Numbered from the stretch's first letter, positions 16,915 through 24,867 are shown. The stretch: DNA of 64,000 bases from Halobacillus ihumii (GCF_902726645.1 NZ_CACVAO010000001.1:1922001-1986000); one strand, 5' to 3'. A program made the numbers and translations. Notes: generated from the letters alone by a model not told the origin.

Positions 16915-18816
16915 TTACTTTTTATCCATCCATTTTCGTTCATTATCTTGGCGCTTTGTTATTTTCAACTGATCAAGCAGTTCTAAAAATGGGATTAAAT
17001 ATTTTCTCGATACATCAAGAGTATCTTTTGCTTCTTTTAAATCGAAAGTCTCGCCCGTCTGACTCTTCAATTTCGATAGAGCCGCGTCGAGTGCTGATCG
17101 ATGGATAAGCCTATCATCCATAATTCGAAAAGCTTGTTTGGTTTGCACAAGATATACAGCTAACTCATCGGCCTCATGTTTTGATAGCGGAGTGGCAGTT
17201 AGATAATCCTCCCACTTCTTTACGGTCAGCCCATCTCTTTCAAGGCTGTAGATCACCTCAAGCATCCTTTGTTTCCACTGTTTAGGTAAATGCGGATGAA
17301 ACTCCGATAAGGAAACAAATTGGTCTTCCTTTTCCAGGTTACCCTTTTTAACTAATTGATTCAAACTATACTCAACCAACACCTTTGAGTACATTCCGCT
17401 TAACATCTGGAGAATCTCTGCCTTACTAATGCCTAATCTCATAGGGTGCTCCTGATGATAGTTTTCAAGACGAAATATGATTTCGTCTTTAACCTTATTA
17501 AATGTTTTCGTTACCCCATATTTTTGCCTATTTACTTCGATTAGATACCCTGCTTCTATCCCCTCAGCAACCACACGATTCACAATATGTTCGTCTAGCG
17601 ATGTATGCTGGATCAGCTGTTTAACATCTAGTAATGTATGCTTGCTTAGTACATCTTCAATTAAATCTTTAGGGGTGCTTTGCTTCTTATTTTGCAGCAT
17701 ATCAATGGTTACTTGACCAAAACGGTATTTGCCGCCCTCAGGCTGAATAACCCAGCCTCCACCAATTGTTTCTACAGGAGTCGGCCGTCTCAAAATGAAA
17801 CGATCGCCGCGTCGGACAACCACTTCTTCATCAAGTTGAATTTGGCAGAGAACTTCTTCATCCGCCTGTTTCACTTCATTTCTGTCAAAAAAAACAATTC
17901 TCCCCATAACCTCTGAGGTTCCCACATGAATTTTGACTGGCATGCGTTGCTTAACCGGGGCACGCAATGCTTCTACAAACTGAAGAGCCACGTCAATCGC
18001 TTGGGTTACGAGGAAATGGTCTGAGGCAACTAGTACATCGCCGCGATGAACGTCCTCTTTATCCACTCCGCCAAGGTTGATTGCCGTTCTCTGTCCAGCT
18101 CGCGCCACGTCCTGTTCTTCATGATGAACCTGTATTTGCCGAGCTCTTACTTTGTGATCTTTGGGGAGCAGTCTTAACTGACTTCCCTGTTGAACAATCC
18201 CTTCATAGATCGTCCCCCTGACAATTGTACCTTGTCCCTGTACGGTAAAGACTTGGTCAACGGGCAGCCGAAATGAGCCGTAAGCATCCCGGCTCTCCAC
18301 CAATTTTAATTCACTGATAATCGTTTGATTCAGGTTGTCTATCCCTTTACCTGATATACCATCCACATAAACAAAAGGAGCATCGTGAAAAATTGTCCCT
18401 GCAAGCCCATCTTTGATGTCTTCAGTGACGAACTCCAACATCTCATCATCCACACGATCCACTTTTGAAATGGCCACAATACAATGCTCTATTCCAAGGA
18501 ACTCCAGTATTTCTAAATGCTCTGTTGTCTGCGGCATAACCCCCTCATCTGCTGCAATCACGAGTACGACTAGATCAATACCAGCAACACCCGCAATCAT
18601 TTGCCGGATAAACCGCTCGTGTCCCGGAACATCAACGATTGAAATGTTTATCCCCTCTTCAATTCGTAAGGGAGCATAGCCAAGTTCGATCGAAATACTC
18701 CGTTCCTTTTCTTCCTTTAAACGGTCTGTGTCTATGTGACTTAATGCTTTGGTCAATGTCGTTTTTCCATGGTCAATATGCCCTGCCATGCCAATCGTAA
18801 AATACGTGTCACTCAT
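16915..18816 (-). CDS. selB: Selenocysteine-specific elongation factor SelB
   Basis: About 633 residues from the ATG at 18816, preferred over a GTG three codons upstream because GGGTGA lies before the ATG. GTPase motifs: AGHIDHGKTTLTK (P-loop), DVPGHERFIRQM (G3) and SKVD (G4), then EF-Tu-like domains 2 and 3, and a C-terminal half of winged helices (about 380-633) that binds the SECIS hairpin. SelB delivers Sec-tRNA to in-frame UGA codons. First gene of selB-selW-selA and divergent from tRNA-Sec, with which it shares an upstream region of about 150 bases. Confidence 0.95.
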   Translation of the reverse strand: MSDTYFTIGMAGHIDHGKTTLTKALSHIDTDRLKEEKERSISIELGYAPLRIEEGINISIVDVPGHERFIRQMIAGVAGIDLVVLVIAADEGVMPQTTEHLEILEFLGIEHCIVAISKVDRVDDEMLEFVTEDIKDGLAGTIFHDAPFVYVDGISGKGIDNLNQTIISELKLVESRDAYGSFRLPVDQVFTVQGQGTIVRGTIYEGIVQQGSQLRLLPKDHKVRARQIQVHHEEQDVARAGQRTAINLGGVDKEDVHRGDVLVASDHFLVTQAIDVALQFVEALRAPVKQRMPVKIHVGTSEVMGRIVFFDRNEVKQADEEVLCQIQLDEEVVVRRGDRFILRRPTPVETIGGGWVIQPEGGKYRFGQVTIDMLQNKKQSTPKDLIEDVLSKHTLLDVKQLIQHTSLDEHIVNRVVAEGIEAGYLIEVNRQKYGVTKTFNKVKDEIIFRLENYHQEHPMRLGISKAEILQMLSGMYSKVLVEYSLNQLVKKGNLEKEDQFVSLSEFHPHLPKQWKQRMLEVIYSLERDGLTVKKWEDYLTATPLSKHEADELAVYLVQTKQAFRIMDDRLIHRSALDAALSKLKSQTGETFDLKEAKDTLDVSRKYLIPFLELLDQLKITKRQDNERKWMDKK

Positions 18817-18968
18817 TTGCGTCACCCGTTTCTGTATTTACCTAATAATTCTATCTTAATAAGGAACGCCCACAGGTTCAAGTTCTTCGATTTGTGTTAC
18901 CAATTCCTGCACCCTCAGACCATTTTCTTGAATTCTAAAGGGATCTCTATGTATAATGTGGTTGATAT

Positions 18969-19065
18969 GGGGTTGGATGGGTGACTGGTGTTCCCCTGGG
19001 TCTTCAAAACCCTGAGGGAGGCGCGTGCCGTCTCCGGTGGGTTCGATTCCCACACAGTCCCGCCA
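18969..19065 (+). tRNA. selC: tRNA-Sec (anticodon TCA)
   Basis: About 97 bases with a TCA anticodon at 19004-19006 in loop CTTCAAA, a long variable arm (GGAGGC..GCCGTCTCC), a T arm GTGGG-TTCGATT-CCCAC and an encoded CCA at the 3' end. The long acceptor pairs GGGGTTGG (18969-18976) with ACAGTCCC; two pairs are G-U and the innermost is G-A, and the anticodon stem has one T-T mismatch. The D arm is GGG/CCC with a loop containing GG. Length and shape agree with bacterial tRNA-Sec (95-100 bases). It lies between divergent selB and the glycosyltransferase gene. The 5' end is fixed only by pairing. Confidence 0.9.
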
Positions 19066-19079
19066 TACATAACAAAATG

Positions 19080-19105
19080 GATCGTCACGCAGGCGATCTT
19101 TTTTT
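19080..19105 (+). terminator. Terminator of tRNA-Sec
   Basis: GATCGTC and GGCGATC form a stem, followed by seven T. Confidence 0.8.
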
Positions 19106-19165
19106 ATGATCTAAGGATAGATAAAATAGGACTGATTTTCTTCAAAAGACTAAAGGATGATTCAC

Positions 19166-20155
19166 TTGAAAATCTTGCTGGCATCGCCAAATTTTCATCA
19201 ACCCCGGGGCAACACCGTAACCGTTCAGAGAATTGCCAACAGTTTAGAGAAACTAGCCATTGATACAGAGATCATTTCAACAACCGAGAAGGAATGGACA
19301 ACCCTCCCGCCAGCTGACCTGGTCCACGGCTTCCACGCTTATCATTTTTACAAATTTATGAAAAAACTAGATCAAAAACCGGGTCCGTATATGGTGACGA
19401 TTACGGGAACTGATCTCAATCATGATTTGTTTGATGAAAAAAAGCGGAAGGACGTGTTCGCATCATTAAGAGGGGCAGAGGCCATCCACGTATTTGATCA
19501 CAAAGCAAAAAGCATTATCATTAATGAATTACCAGAAATAGAGGATAAAATTTTCACCATTGCCCAAGGAAACAGTGATTTCTCAGAAGAGATCCCACCT
19601 GTCGAAAAAGAAGCAGACACATTTTTATTTGTGCTGCCAGCAGGAATCAGGAAAGTTAAAAATGTTCCTGCGGCTATTGATATGATGCAAAAGCTTCATG
19701 ATAAGTTTCCGAGAGTACGTCTTTGGTTAGTTGGACCGATAATTGAAGCAGAAGAAGGGAAAACTGTACAAGAACTCGTTCGACAATATGATTGGGTTCA
19801 ATACTTGGGGCAAGTACCTCATTCAACCATGGGTTCTATTTATCAACGAGCAGATGTTGTGCTCAACACTTCCCATTCAGAAGGCCAGCCCTCTTCACTT
19901 ATAGAAGCCATGGGATATAGTCTTCCTGTTTTAGTCTCGAACAACCCGGGGAATCAAAGTATTGTCACACATCAAAAAACCGGTTTTGTTTATAACAACC
20001 CAAACGAATTTCTTGATTATGGCGAGCAAATCATTAATAATAACGAGATGATACAAAGGATTGGGCAGCAAGCTAAACAGTATATTATCAAACATCATTC
20101 AAACACAAATGAAGCTAACGCTTTCGTGAAAATTTATAAAAATATTATCGAATAG
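19166..20155 (+). CDS. GT4-family glycosyltransferase, SenB-like (possible selenosugar synthase)
   Basis: 329 residues from a TTG at 19166 that has AAAGGA 8 bases before it; the ATG at 19157 overlaps that site. GT-B fold: an N-terminal ILLASPNFHQPRGNTVTVQRIA domain and a C-terminal domain with the donor-binding EX7E motif (SEGQPSSLIEAMGYSLPVLVSN). The segment HGFHAYHFYKFM...ITGTDLNHDL is what I associate with the selenosugar synthase SenB (formerly TIGR04348), which makes a selenosugar from selenophosphate and a UDP-hexosamine. It lies between tRNA-Sec and selD, 48 bases before selD, which fits a selenium role. SenB identity is from memory plus context; an ordinary glycosyltransferase remains possible. 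Confidence 0.6.
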   Translation: MKILLASPNFHQPRGNTVTVQRIANSLEKLAIDTEIISTTEKEWTTLPPADLVHGFHAYHFYKFMKKLDQKPGPYMVTITGTDLNHDLFDEKKRKDVFASLRGAEAIHVFDHKAKSIIINELPEIEDKIFTIAQGNSDFSEEIPPVEKEADTFLFVLPAGIRKVKNVPAAIDMMQKLHDKFPRVRLWLVGPIIEAEEGKTVQELVRQYDWVQYLGQVPHSTMGSIYQRADVVLNTSHSEGQPSSLIEAMGYSLPVLVSNNPGNQSIVTHQKTGFVYNNPNEFLDYGEQIINNNEMIQRIGQQAKQYIIKHHSNTNEANAFVKIYKNIIE

Positions 20156-20203
20156 AGCAACATGCCCATCTTTGTTCACTTATATGGGAAAGGAGCGTGT
20201 ACA

Positions 20204-21253
20204 ATGGCTGGACAAGAAAACGTAAAACTAACTTCTTTATCTAGTAAAGGTGGTTGAGGCTGCAAAATTGGTCCTGAAGACCTGACGCAAGTTTTGCGTC
20301 ACTTACCAAAATCTGTAGCTGATCCTAATTTACTTGTTGGACTTGAAACATCCGATGACGCAGGAGTCTATAAAATAAATGAGGAAACGGCTTTAGTTCA
20401 AACTTTAGACTATTTCACACCCATAGTAGATGACCCCTATATGTTTGGCCAAATTGGAGCAGCTAATGCGCTTAGTGATGTTTACGCAATGGGCGGAAAG
20501 CCGATCACTGTCATGAACATCGTCGGATTTCCTATCAACACGTTAGATAAAAGTATTTTAGCTGATATCCTGGCTGGTGCTGCTGACAAAGTCAGTGAAT
20601 CTGGAGCCGTCTTAGTCGGCGGACACTCCATAGACGATCAGGAGCCAAAGTTTGGTCTATCCGTTACCGGAACCGTTCATCCAGAACGTGTACGGGCCAA
20701 TGCTGGGGCTCAGCCAGGTGACCGTCTGATTTTAACCAAGCCGATCGGTGTAGGGATTTTAACTACTGCCATAAAGAAAGATTTGTTGAACAATGATGAA
20801 TTGAATGAAGTGATGAACGTCATGGCAGAGTTAAACAAAAAAGCTGCCGAGAGCATGGAAGGCTATACTGTACATGCTTGTACCGATGTTACTGGTTTTG
20901 GACTGCTCGGCCACACGCTTGAAATCGCCAAAGGAAGCCAAGTTGGAGTCACGGTCTCAAGCAAGGATGTTCCCGTTTTGTCCAAGACAAGAGAGCTTGC
21001 TGAACAAAATATTATCCCCGGCGGTACTCGTAAGAATCATCAATGGCTTGCTGAGAATATTGATTATGAGCCATCTGTCAGTGAAATCGATCAACTGATT
21101 CTCTGTGATGCCGTAACTTCCGGCGGCCTCCTTATTTCCGTCCCTGAAGCCGAAGCTGAATCATTACAACAAGAACTAAAAGATAATCACGTCCAGTCCG
21201 CCATTATTGGTGAAGTGACTAGTGAAAATAAAGGACGAATCCATGTTATTTAA
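20204..21253 (+). CDS. selD: Selenide, water dikinase, itself a selenoprotein (Sec at codon 18)
   Basis: 349 residues from the ATG at 20204 (AAAGGAG site), reading TGA at 20255-20257 as selenocysteine in the catalytic loop SSKGG-U-GCKIGP, where many SelD proteins have Cys. SelD makes selenophosphate from selenide and ATP. The PurM-like fold shows as QTLDYFTPIVDDPYMFGQIGAANALSDVYAMGG and the glycine-rich VLVGGHSIDDQEPKFGLSVTG. The 27-base distance from the TGA to the hairpin at 20284 is normal for a bSECIS. Translation starting after the TGA would lose the catalytic residue. Since SelD activity is required for its own Sec, synthesis is self-dependent. Confidence 0.93.
20284..20300 (+). promoter_or_regulatory. 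bSECIS-type hairpin of selD
   Basis: GACGCAA/TTGCGTC, 7 perfect pairs with a GTT loop beginning 34 bases after the Sec TGA. The inner part CGCAA-GTT-TTGCG is identical to that of selW. Confidence 0.7.
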
Positions 21254-21284
21254 AATAAGGACTCAACTCGAGTCCTTATTTTTA
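21252..21284 (+). terminator. Terminator of selD
   Basis: AAAATAAGGACTC pairs with GAGTCCTTATTTT, ending in T. It may allow partial readthrough into the transporter genes. Confidence 0.85.
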
Positions 21285-21334
21285 AAATGCAGAATCTCAA
21301 TCAGAACTTATTTCTATCTAATGAGGTGAACAGA

Positions 21335-22243
21335 ATGAAAAAATGGATTATGGTAGTCTTCGCATTTACTCTAGTGCTGTTCATAACCGCATGTGGTGAG
21401 GGCAGTGACCAATCCAGCCAAGATCAATCTGAAGAAAGCCAATCTGGAAAGAACTTTACGATCGGTGTTATTCCTGCTCAGACAGAAGGCGCGATGGATA
21501 ATGCGATGAATAAGCTTCAATCTCTGCTAAATGAGAAATTGAATCGTCAAGTAAATATTGAAGTCTACCCAGACTATAACGGTGTTGTGGAAGCCATGAA
21601 CTACGATAAAATTGATATGGCTTATCTAGGGCCGCTAACGTATGTCATTGCCCATGAAAAGAGCGGTGCGAAGGCCATTATTACTCAACTAATTGACGGA
21701 GAGCCTTTTTACCATTCCTATATCATCACACATAGCGACCATCCATGGAATTCCTTAGATGAAATGCTGCAAAATCCTGAAGAAGTTGCCTTTGCCTTTG
21801 GTGACCCAAATTCAACATCTGGCTCCTTAATCCCATCTATTGAATTAGAGCAGCGAGAGGTTTACCAAAGCATGGAAAAAAACCAATTTAAATCAGTTCG
21901 TTACACTGGCTCGCATGATGCATCCGCTTTAGCTGTCCAAAATAAGCAAGTGGACGCTGCTGCTATAGATAGCGCCATTTTCCATCAGTTGGTTGAATCA
22001 GGGAAAATAGATGATAAACAGCTCCGGGTCATTTGGGAATCCGACAAGATTTTTCAATACCCTTGGGCTGTCCACAAAGATACAGATCAAGAGACCATCC
22101 AGAAGCTTCAAGAAGCTTTTCTCTCCATAGAGGATCAAGAGATTCTTGACGCATTCGGTGCCACTGGTTTTACAAAAGCAAGCAATGACGATTATAAGAA
22201 CATCAGGCAAGCTGCCCTTAAACAAGGAATTATTGAAGAGTAG
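21335..22243 (+). CDS. PhnD-like lipoprotein, putative selenium-oxyanion binding protein
   Basis: 302 residues from the ATG at 21335 (GAGGTGA site). N-terminal lipoprotein signal with lipobox ITAC, then a PhnD-type phosphate/phosphonate-binding domain (IGVIPAQTEGAMDNAM, MAYLGPLTYVIAHEKSGAKAI, AFGDPNSTSGSLIPSIEL). One branch of this family is annotated as putative selenate ABC transporter binding protein because it is encoded next to selD, as here. Two more genes complete the importer. Substrate is inferred from location; phosphonate or phosphite is the alternative, but no phn catabolic genes are near. Confidence 0.72.
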   Translation: MKKWIMVVFAFTLVLFITACGEGSDQSSQDQSEESQSGKNFTIGVIPAQTEGAMDNAMNKLQSLLNEKLNRQVNIEVYPDYNGVVEAMNYDKIDMAYLGPLTYVIAHEKSGAKAIITQLIDGEPFYHSYIITHSDHPWNSLDEMLQNPEEVAFAFGDPNSTSGSLIPSIELEQREVYQSMEKNQFKSVRYTGSHDASALAVQNKQVDAAAIDSAIFHQLVESGKIDDKQLRVIWESDKIFQYPWAVHKDTDQETIQKLQEAFLSIEDQEILDAFGATGFTKASNDDYKNIRQAALKQGIIEE

Positions 22244-22254
22244 AGTTGATCATA

Positions 22255-23010
22255 ATGTGGTTTAAAAAACGCAACATCCTAACCATTATACTTCTTAGTA
22301 TATTTATTTATTTCAGTATGAAGCTGACAGAATTTGATGTAACTAAATTTAAAGACTTCCGTAATATGATTGATTTCATGTCACAATGGTTTCCGATTAA
22401 CTTTTCGAACCTATCAGGAATAGTCAGGGATACATTGCAAACCTTAGCTATGGCATTTCTAGGAAGTTTATTGGGTTTATTAATTGCCTTGCCTATAAGC
22501 TTTATAGCTGCGCGAAACACAGCACCCTCCCCTATTATTTATCACTTTTGGCGGGTATTCTTAAGTTTCATCCGGTCTATACCTGAAATTGTGTTTGGAC
22601 TAATTTTATTGACAGCGCTAGGGCTCGGTCCTTTCCCTGCCGTCATCGCTATCATGCTTCATAACATCGGTGTATTAGGGAAACTCATTTCAGAATTAAT
22701 CGAAGCCGCTGATCCTGGTCCCCAAGAAGCTATGAAGGCCGTGGGAGCAAAGGGGTGGATTGTTTCACTCTTCAGCATCTTGCCGCAAATTTGGCCTAAT
22801 GTGTTATCCCATTATTTCTACCGATTTGAAGTCGCGATCCGCACGTCACTCATTTTAGGGTTTATTGGCGGTGGAGGGATTGGTCAACGTTTATTTAACG
22901 ATTTTAAGACCTTTCAATACCAATCCGTTTCCCTTGATGTGCTGATCATTATGATTATGGTGATCATCGTTGATTTCTTTGGAGGGTATATTAGAAACAA
23001 GGTTATTTAA
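22255..23010 (+). CDS. PhnE-like ABC permease of the putative selenium importer
   Basis: 251 residues, about six membrane segments. The EAA loop is visible as EAADPGPQEAMKAVGAKGWIVSLFSILPQIWPN, characteristic of PhnE-type permeases, followed by IRTSLILGFIGGGGIGQRL. The ATG at 22255 is preferred over a TTG three codons earlier; the ribosome site is weak and translation is probably coupled to the binding-protein gene 11 bases upstream. Confidence 0.75.
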   Translation: MWFKKRNILTIILLSIFIYFSMKLTEFDVTKFKDFRNMIDFMSQWFPINFSNLSGIVRDTLQTLAMAFLGSLLGLLIALPISFIAARNTAPSPIIYHFWRVFLSFIRSIPEIVFGLILLTALGLGPFPAVIAIMLHNIGVLGKLISELIEAADPGPQEAMKAVGAKGWIVSLFSILPQIWPNVLSHYFYRFEVAIRTSLILGFIGGGGIGQRLFNDFKTFQYQSVSLDVLIIMIMVIIVDFFGGYIRNKVI

Positions 23011-23072
23011 AGAATTACCTGCTCATTATGATAGTTAGATGGGTACGGTCTATTTAGAGAGGAGGCCGGCTA

Positions 23073-23828
23073 ATGATTGAGATGAATAACGTTTCCGTCC
23101 GCTATCCAGGAGCTAAGCATGATGCACTTTCAGATATTGATCTAACCTTTGAAAAAGGAGACTTTATCTGCATCCTTGGTAAGAGCGGCGCTGGGAAGTC
23201 TACGTTCATTCGTTGCATAAATGGATTACAGCAGCTAACACAGGGTGAAGTTAAGTTAGATGGAAAGCAGATATCCAATATGAGTGAAGAACAATTGCGT
23301 CAGGTAAGGTTGGAAATGGGGATGGTTTTTCAACATTTTAACCTGATCCCGCGCATGAGCGTCATCCAAAATGTCTTAACCGGAATCTTTGGATACCGCA
23401 GTAATGTTAAGAACCTGCTCGGGCTATTTTCAGCTGACGAACTAGAACAAGCTAAACGTGTCATTTCCGAAGTCGGACTCTCTGACATGATGGACCGCAG
23501 GGTAGAACGATTAAGCGGGGGTCAGAAACAAAGGGTCGGTATTGCTCGTGCGATCGTGCAGCGGCCAAGGATTCTACTAGGTGATGAACCTGTAGCCAGT
23601 CTGGATCCTGGCACATCTAATCATATTTTCATATTGCTGAAAGAGATGCATCAACGGCTTGGCTTACTCACCATCATAAACGTACATGATATTGGCCTGG
23701 CCAAGCGGTATGCGACAAGGCTTTTAGCACTTAAAGATGGGAAGCTTATTTTCGATGGCAATCCTGAGGAATTCACTGAGAGTTACTATGAGGAAACATA
23801 CGAATCATCAGATCATCTTTTAACTTGA
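23073..23828 (+). CDS. PhnC-like ABC ATPase of the putative selenium importer
   Basis: 251 residues with Walker A LGKSGAGKST, Q loop VFQHFNLIP, signature LSGGQKQRVGIARAIVQ and Walker B ILLGDEPVASLDP. Very similar in arrangement to PhnC. GAGGAGG lies 9 bases before the ATG. The deacetylase gene starts 31 bases downstream with no terminator between, so the importer and the deacetylase are probably one transcript. Confidence 0.77.
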   Translation: MIEMNNVSVRYPGAKHDALSDIDLTFEKGDFICILGKSGAGKSTFIRCINGLQQLTQGEVKLDGKQISNMSEEQLRQVRLEMGMVFQHFNLIPRMSVIQNVLTGIFGYRSNVKNLLGLFSADELEQAKRVISEVGLSDMMDRRVERLSGGQKQRVGIARAIVQRPRILLGDEPVASLDPGTSNHIFILLKEMHQRLGLLTIINVHDIGLAKRYATRLLALKDGKLIFDGNPEEFTESYYEETYESSDHLLT

Positions 23829-23858
23829 TAACGATTTATACAAAAGGAGGACCAATCT

Positions 23859-24494
23859 ATGATTAAAAGTCCATGAGTAGTCGACTGTTCAAGGGTCGTG
23901 TACGACTCTCAAGATACAGATGTTATCACTTCTGTCCAAAGTAAAGCTGAAAAGTCAGTGGTGTTAACCTTTGATGATGGGCCAAGCAAAGTATTGACAC
24001 AAATACTTGATATCCTAGAGGCCGAAGACGTGCCAGCAATTTTCTTCTGGCAATCTCGTCTCCTTTATTCAGAAAGGCCCTGGAAACGAGTGTTACAGGA
24101 AGGACATATCATTGGCTCACATACTACAAAGCACCCTAATTTGGTTAAGCTCCCTTATGAAAAGCAATTTGAGGAAATTCAAAACAGTATAACAAAGATT
24201 GAGCGGATTACAGGGAGTAAAATCGAGTATTTTCGCCCGCCGTTCGGCCAATATAACGCTGATACGATTGAAGCCGCCAAGCAGTTGAACGTAACACCTG
24301 TGATGTGGAGGATTGCATCGATCGATTGGGAACTAAAAGAAGACCCTCAGCAAATCATGACAAACGTCATCGATCATCTCGAAGACGGAGCAGTTCTTCT
24401 TATGCATGAGCTAAAACAAACGGTTGAAGTTTTACCGGAATTGATCAAGGCGATAAGAGAAAAGGGATACCGCTTTACCTTGCTAGATCACTGA
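23859..24494 (+). CDS. NodB-type polysaccharide deacetylase with predicted Sec at codon 6
   Basis: 211 residues if the TGA at 23874-23876 is read as Sec: MIKSP-U-VVDCSRVVYDS, then the NodB domain with TFDDGP (catalytic base/metal Asp), SHTTKH (zinc HxxxH), FRPPFG, MWRIASIDW and LLMHE. The only good start is the ATG at 23859, with AAAGGAGG 8 bases upstream; the first start after the TGA, GTG at 23898, has AAGGG only 2 bases away. A hairpin spans 23875-23910 (GTCGAC..GT-A-CGAC, plus GAG/CTC). It is the last gene after the selenium importer, and a Sec thioredoxin lies across the shared terminator. Readthrough is an inference; a short MIKSP peptide or a cryptic start are alternatives. Enzyme class is secure. 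Confidence 0.7.
23875..23910 (+). promoter_or_regulatory. Candidate bSECIS hairpin of the deacetylase gene
   Basis: GAG/CTC and GTCGAC/GT-A-CGAC pair around a 14-base loop that begins TG, directly after the TGA. The loop starts 10 bases after the TGA, closer than usual; a smaller version GACU/GGUC with loop GUUCAAG also forms. It resembles the thioredoxin hairpin more than the selW and selD ones. Confidence 0.45.
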
Positions 24495-24507
24495 AAGGAA
24501 CTAATTG

Positions 24508-24551
24508 AAAAAGCAGGCACCCCCAAGTAGGAATGGGGGTGTCTGCTTTTT
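24508..24551. terminator. Bidirectional terminator between the deacetylase and the Sec thioredoxin
   Basis: AAAAAGCAG..CACCCCC pairs with GGGGGTG..CTGCTTTTT. It has T runs on both strands and separates convergent genes. Confidence 0.9.
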
Positions 24552-24558
24552 ACCTTTA

Positions 24559-24867
24559 TTAAGAATGAGCGAACTCTTTTACCTGTTCTTCCGGGGCAAA
24601 GCCGACAGAACGATCCACTTCTTCTCCATCTTTAATCAATATTAAGGTTGGAATACTTTGTACTCCAAACTGTCCAGCTAGATCTGATGCTTGATCTACA
24701 TCCACGTAGTAAAAGTCAACATCATCGAGCTGTTCAGATACGCTTGAGACCACCGGCCCCAATTGACGACAGCCTGGTCACCAATCCGCACCAAATTCAA
24801 GTACAATCGGTTGACTCATGTTTTTAGTGAGTTCTGCATACTCTTCGGCATTAATTGCTTTAGCCAT
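24559..24867 (-). CDS. Thioredoxin-like selenoprotein with UPGC active site (Sec at codon 30)
   Basis: 102 residues, a full thioredoxin, from the ATG at 24867 with a perfect AAGGAGG site 8 bases before it. TGA at 24778-24780 replaces the first active-site Cys: LEFGADW-U-PGCRQLGPVVSSV. The rest is standard, including the cis-Pro region GVQSIPTLILIKDG. A start after the TGA would lose half the fold. The TGA is followed by a stem GACCA..GGC with GCC..UGGUC around a 14-base loop beginning UG. The role is disulfide or selenenyl-sulfide reduction. It is separated from the AraC-type regulator by a conserved palindrome in a divergent region. Confidence 0.9.
24748..24779 (-). promoter_or_regulatory. 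Candidate bSECIS hairpin of the Sec thioredoxin
   Basis: On the minus strand GACCA and GGC pair with GCC and UGGUC, with a GG bulge, around a 14-base loop that begins UG. The stem incorporates the GA of the UGA. Confidence 0.5.
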
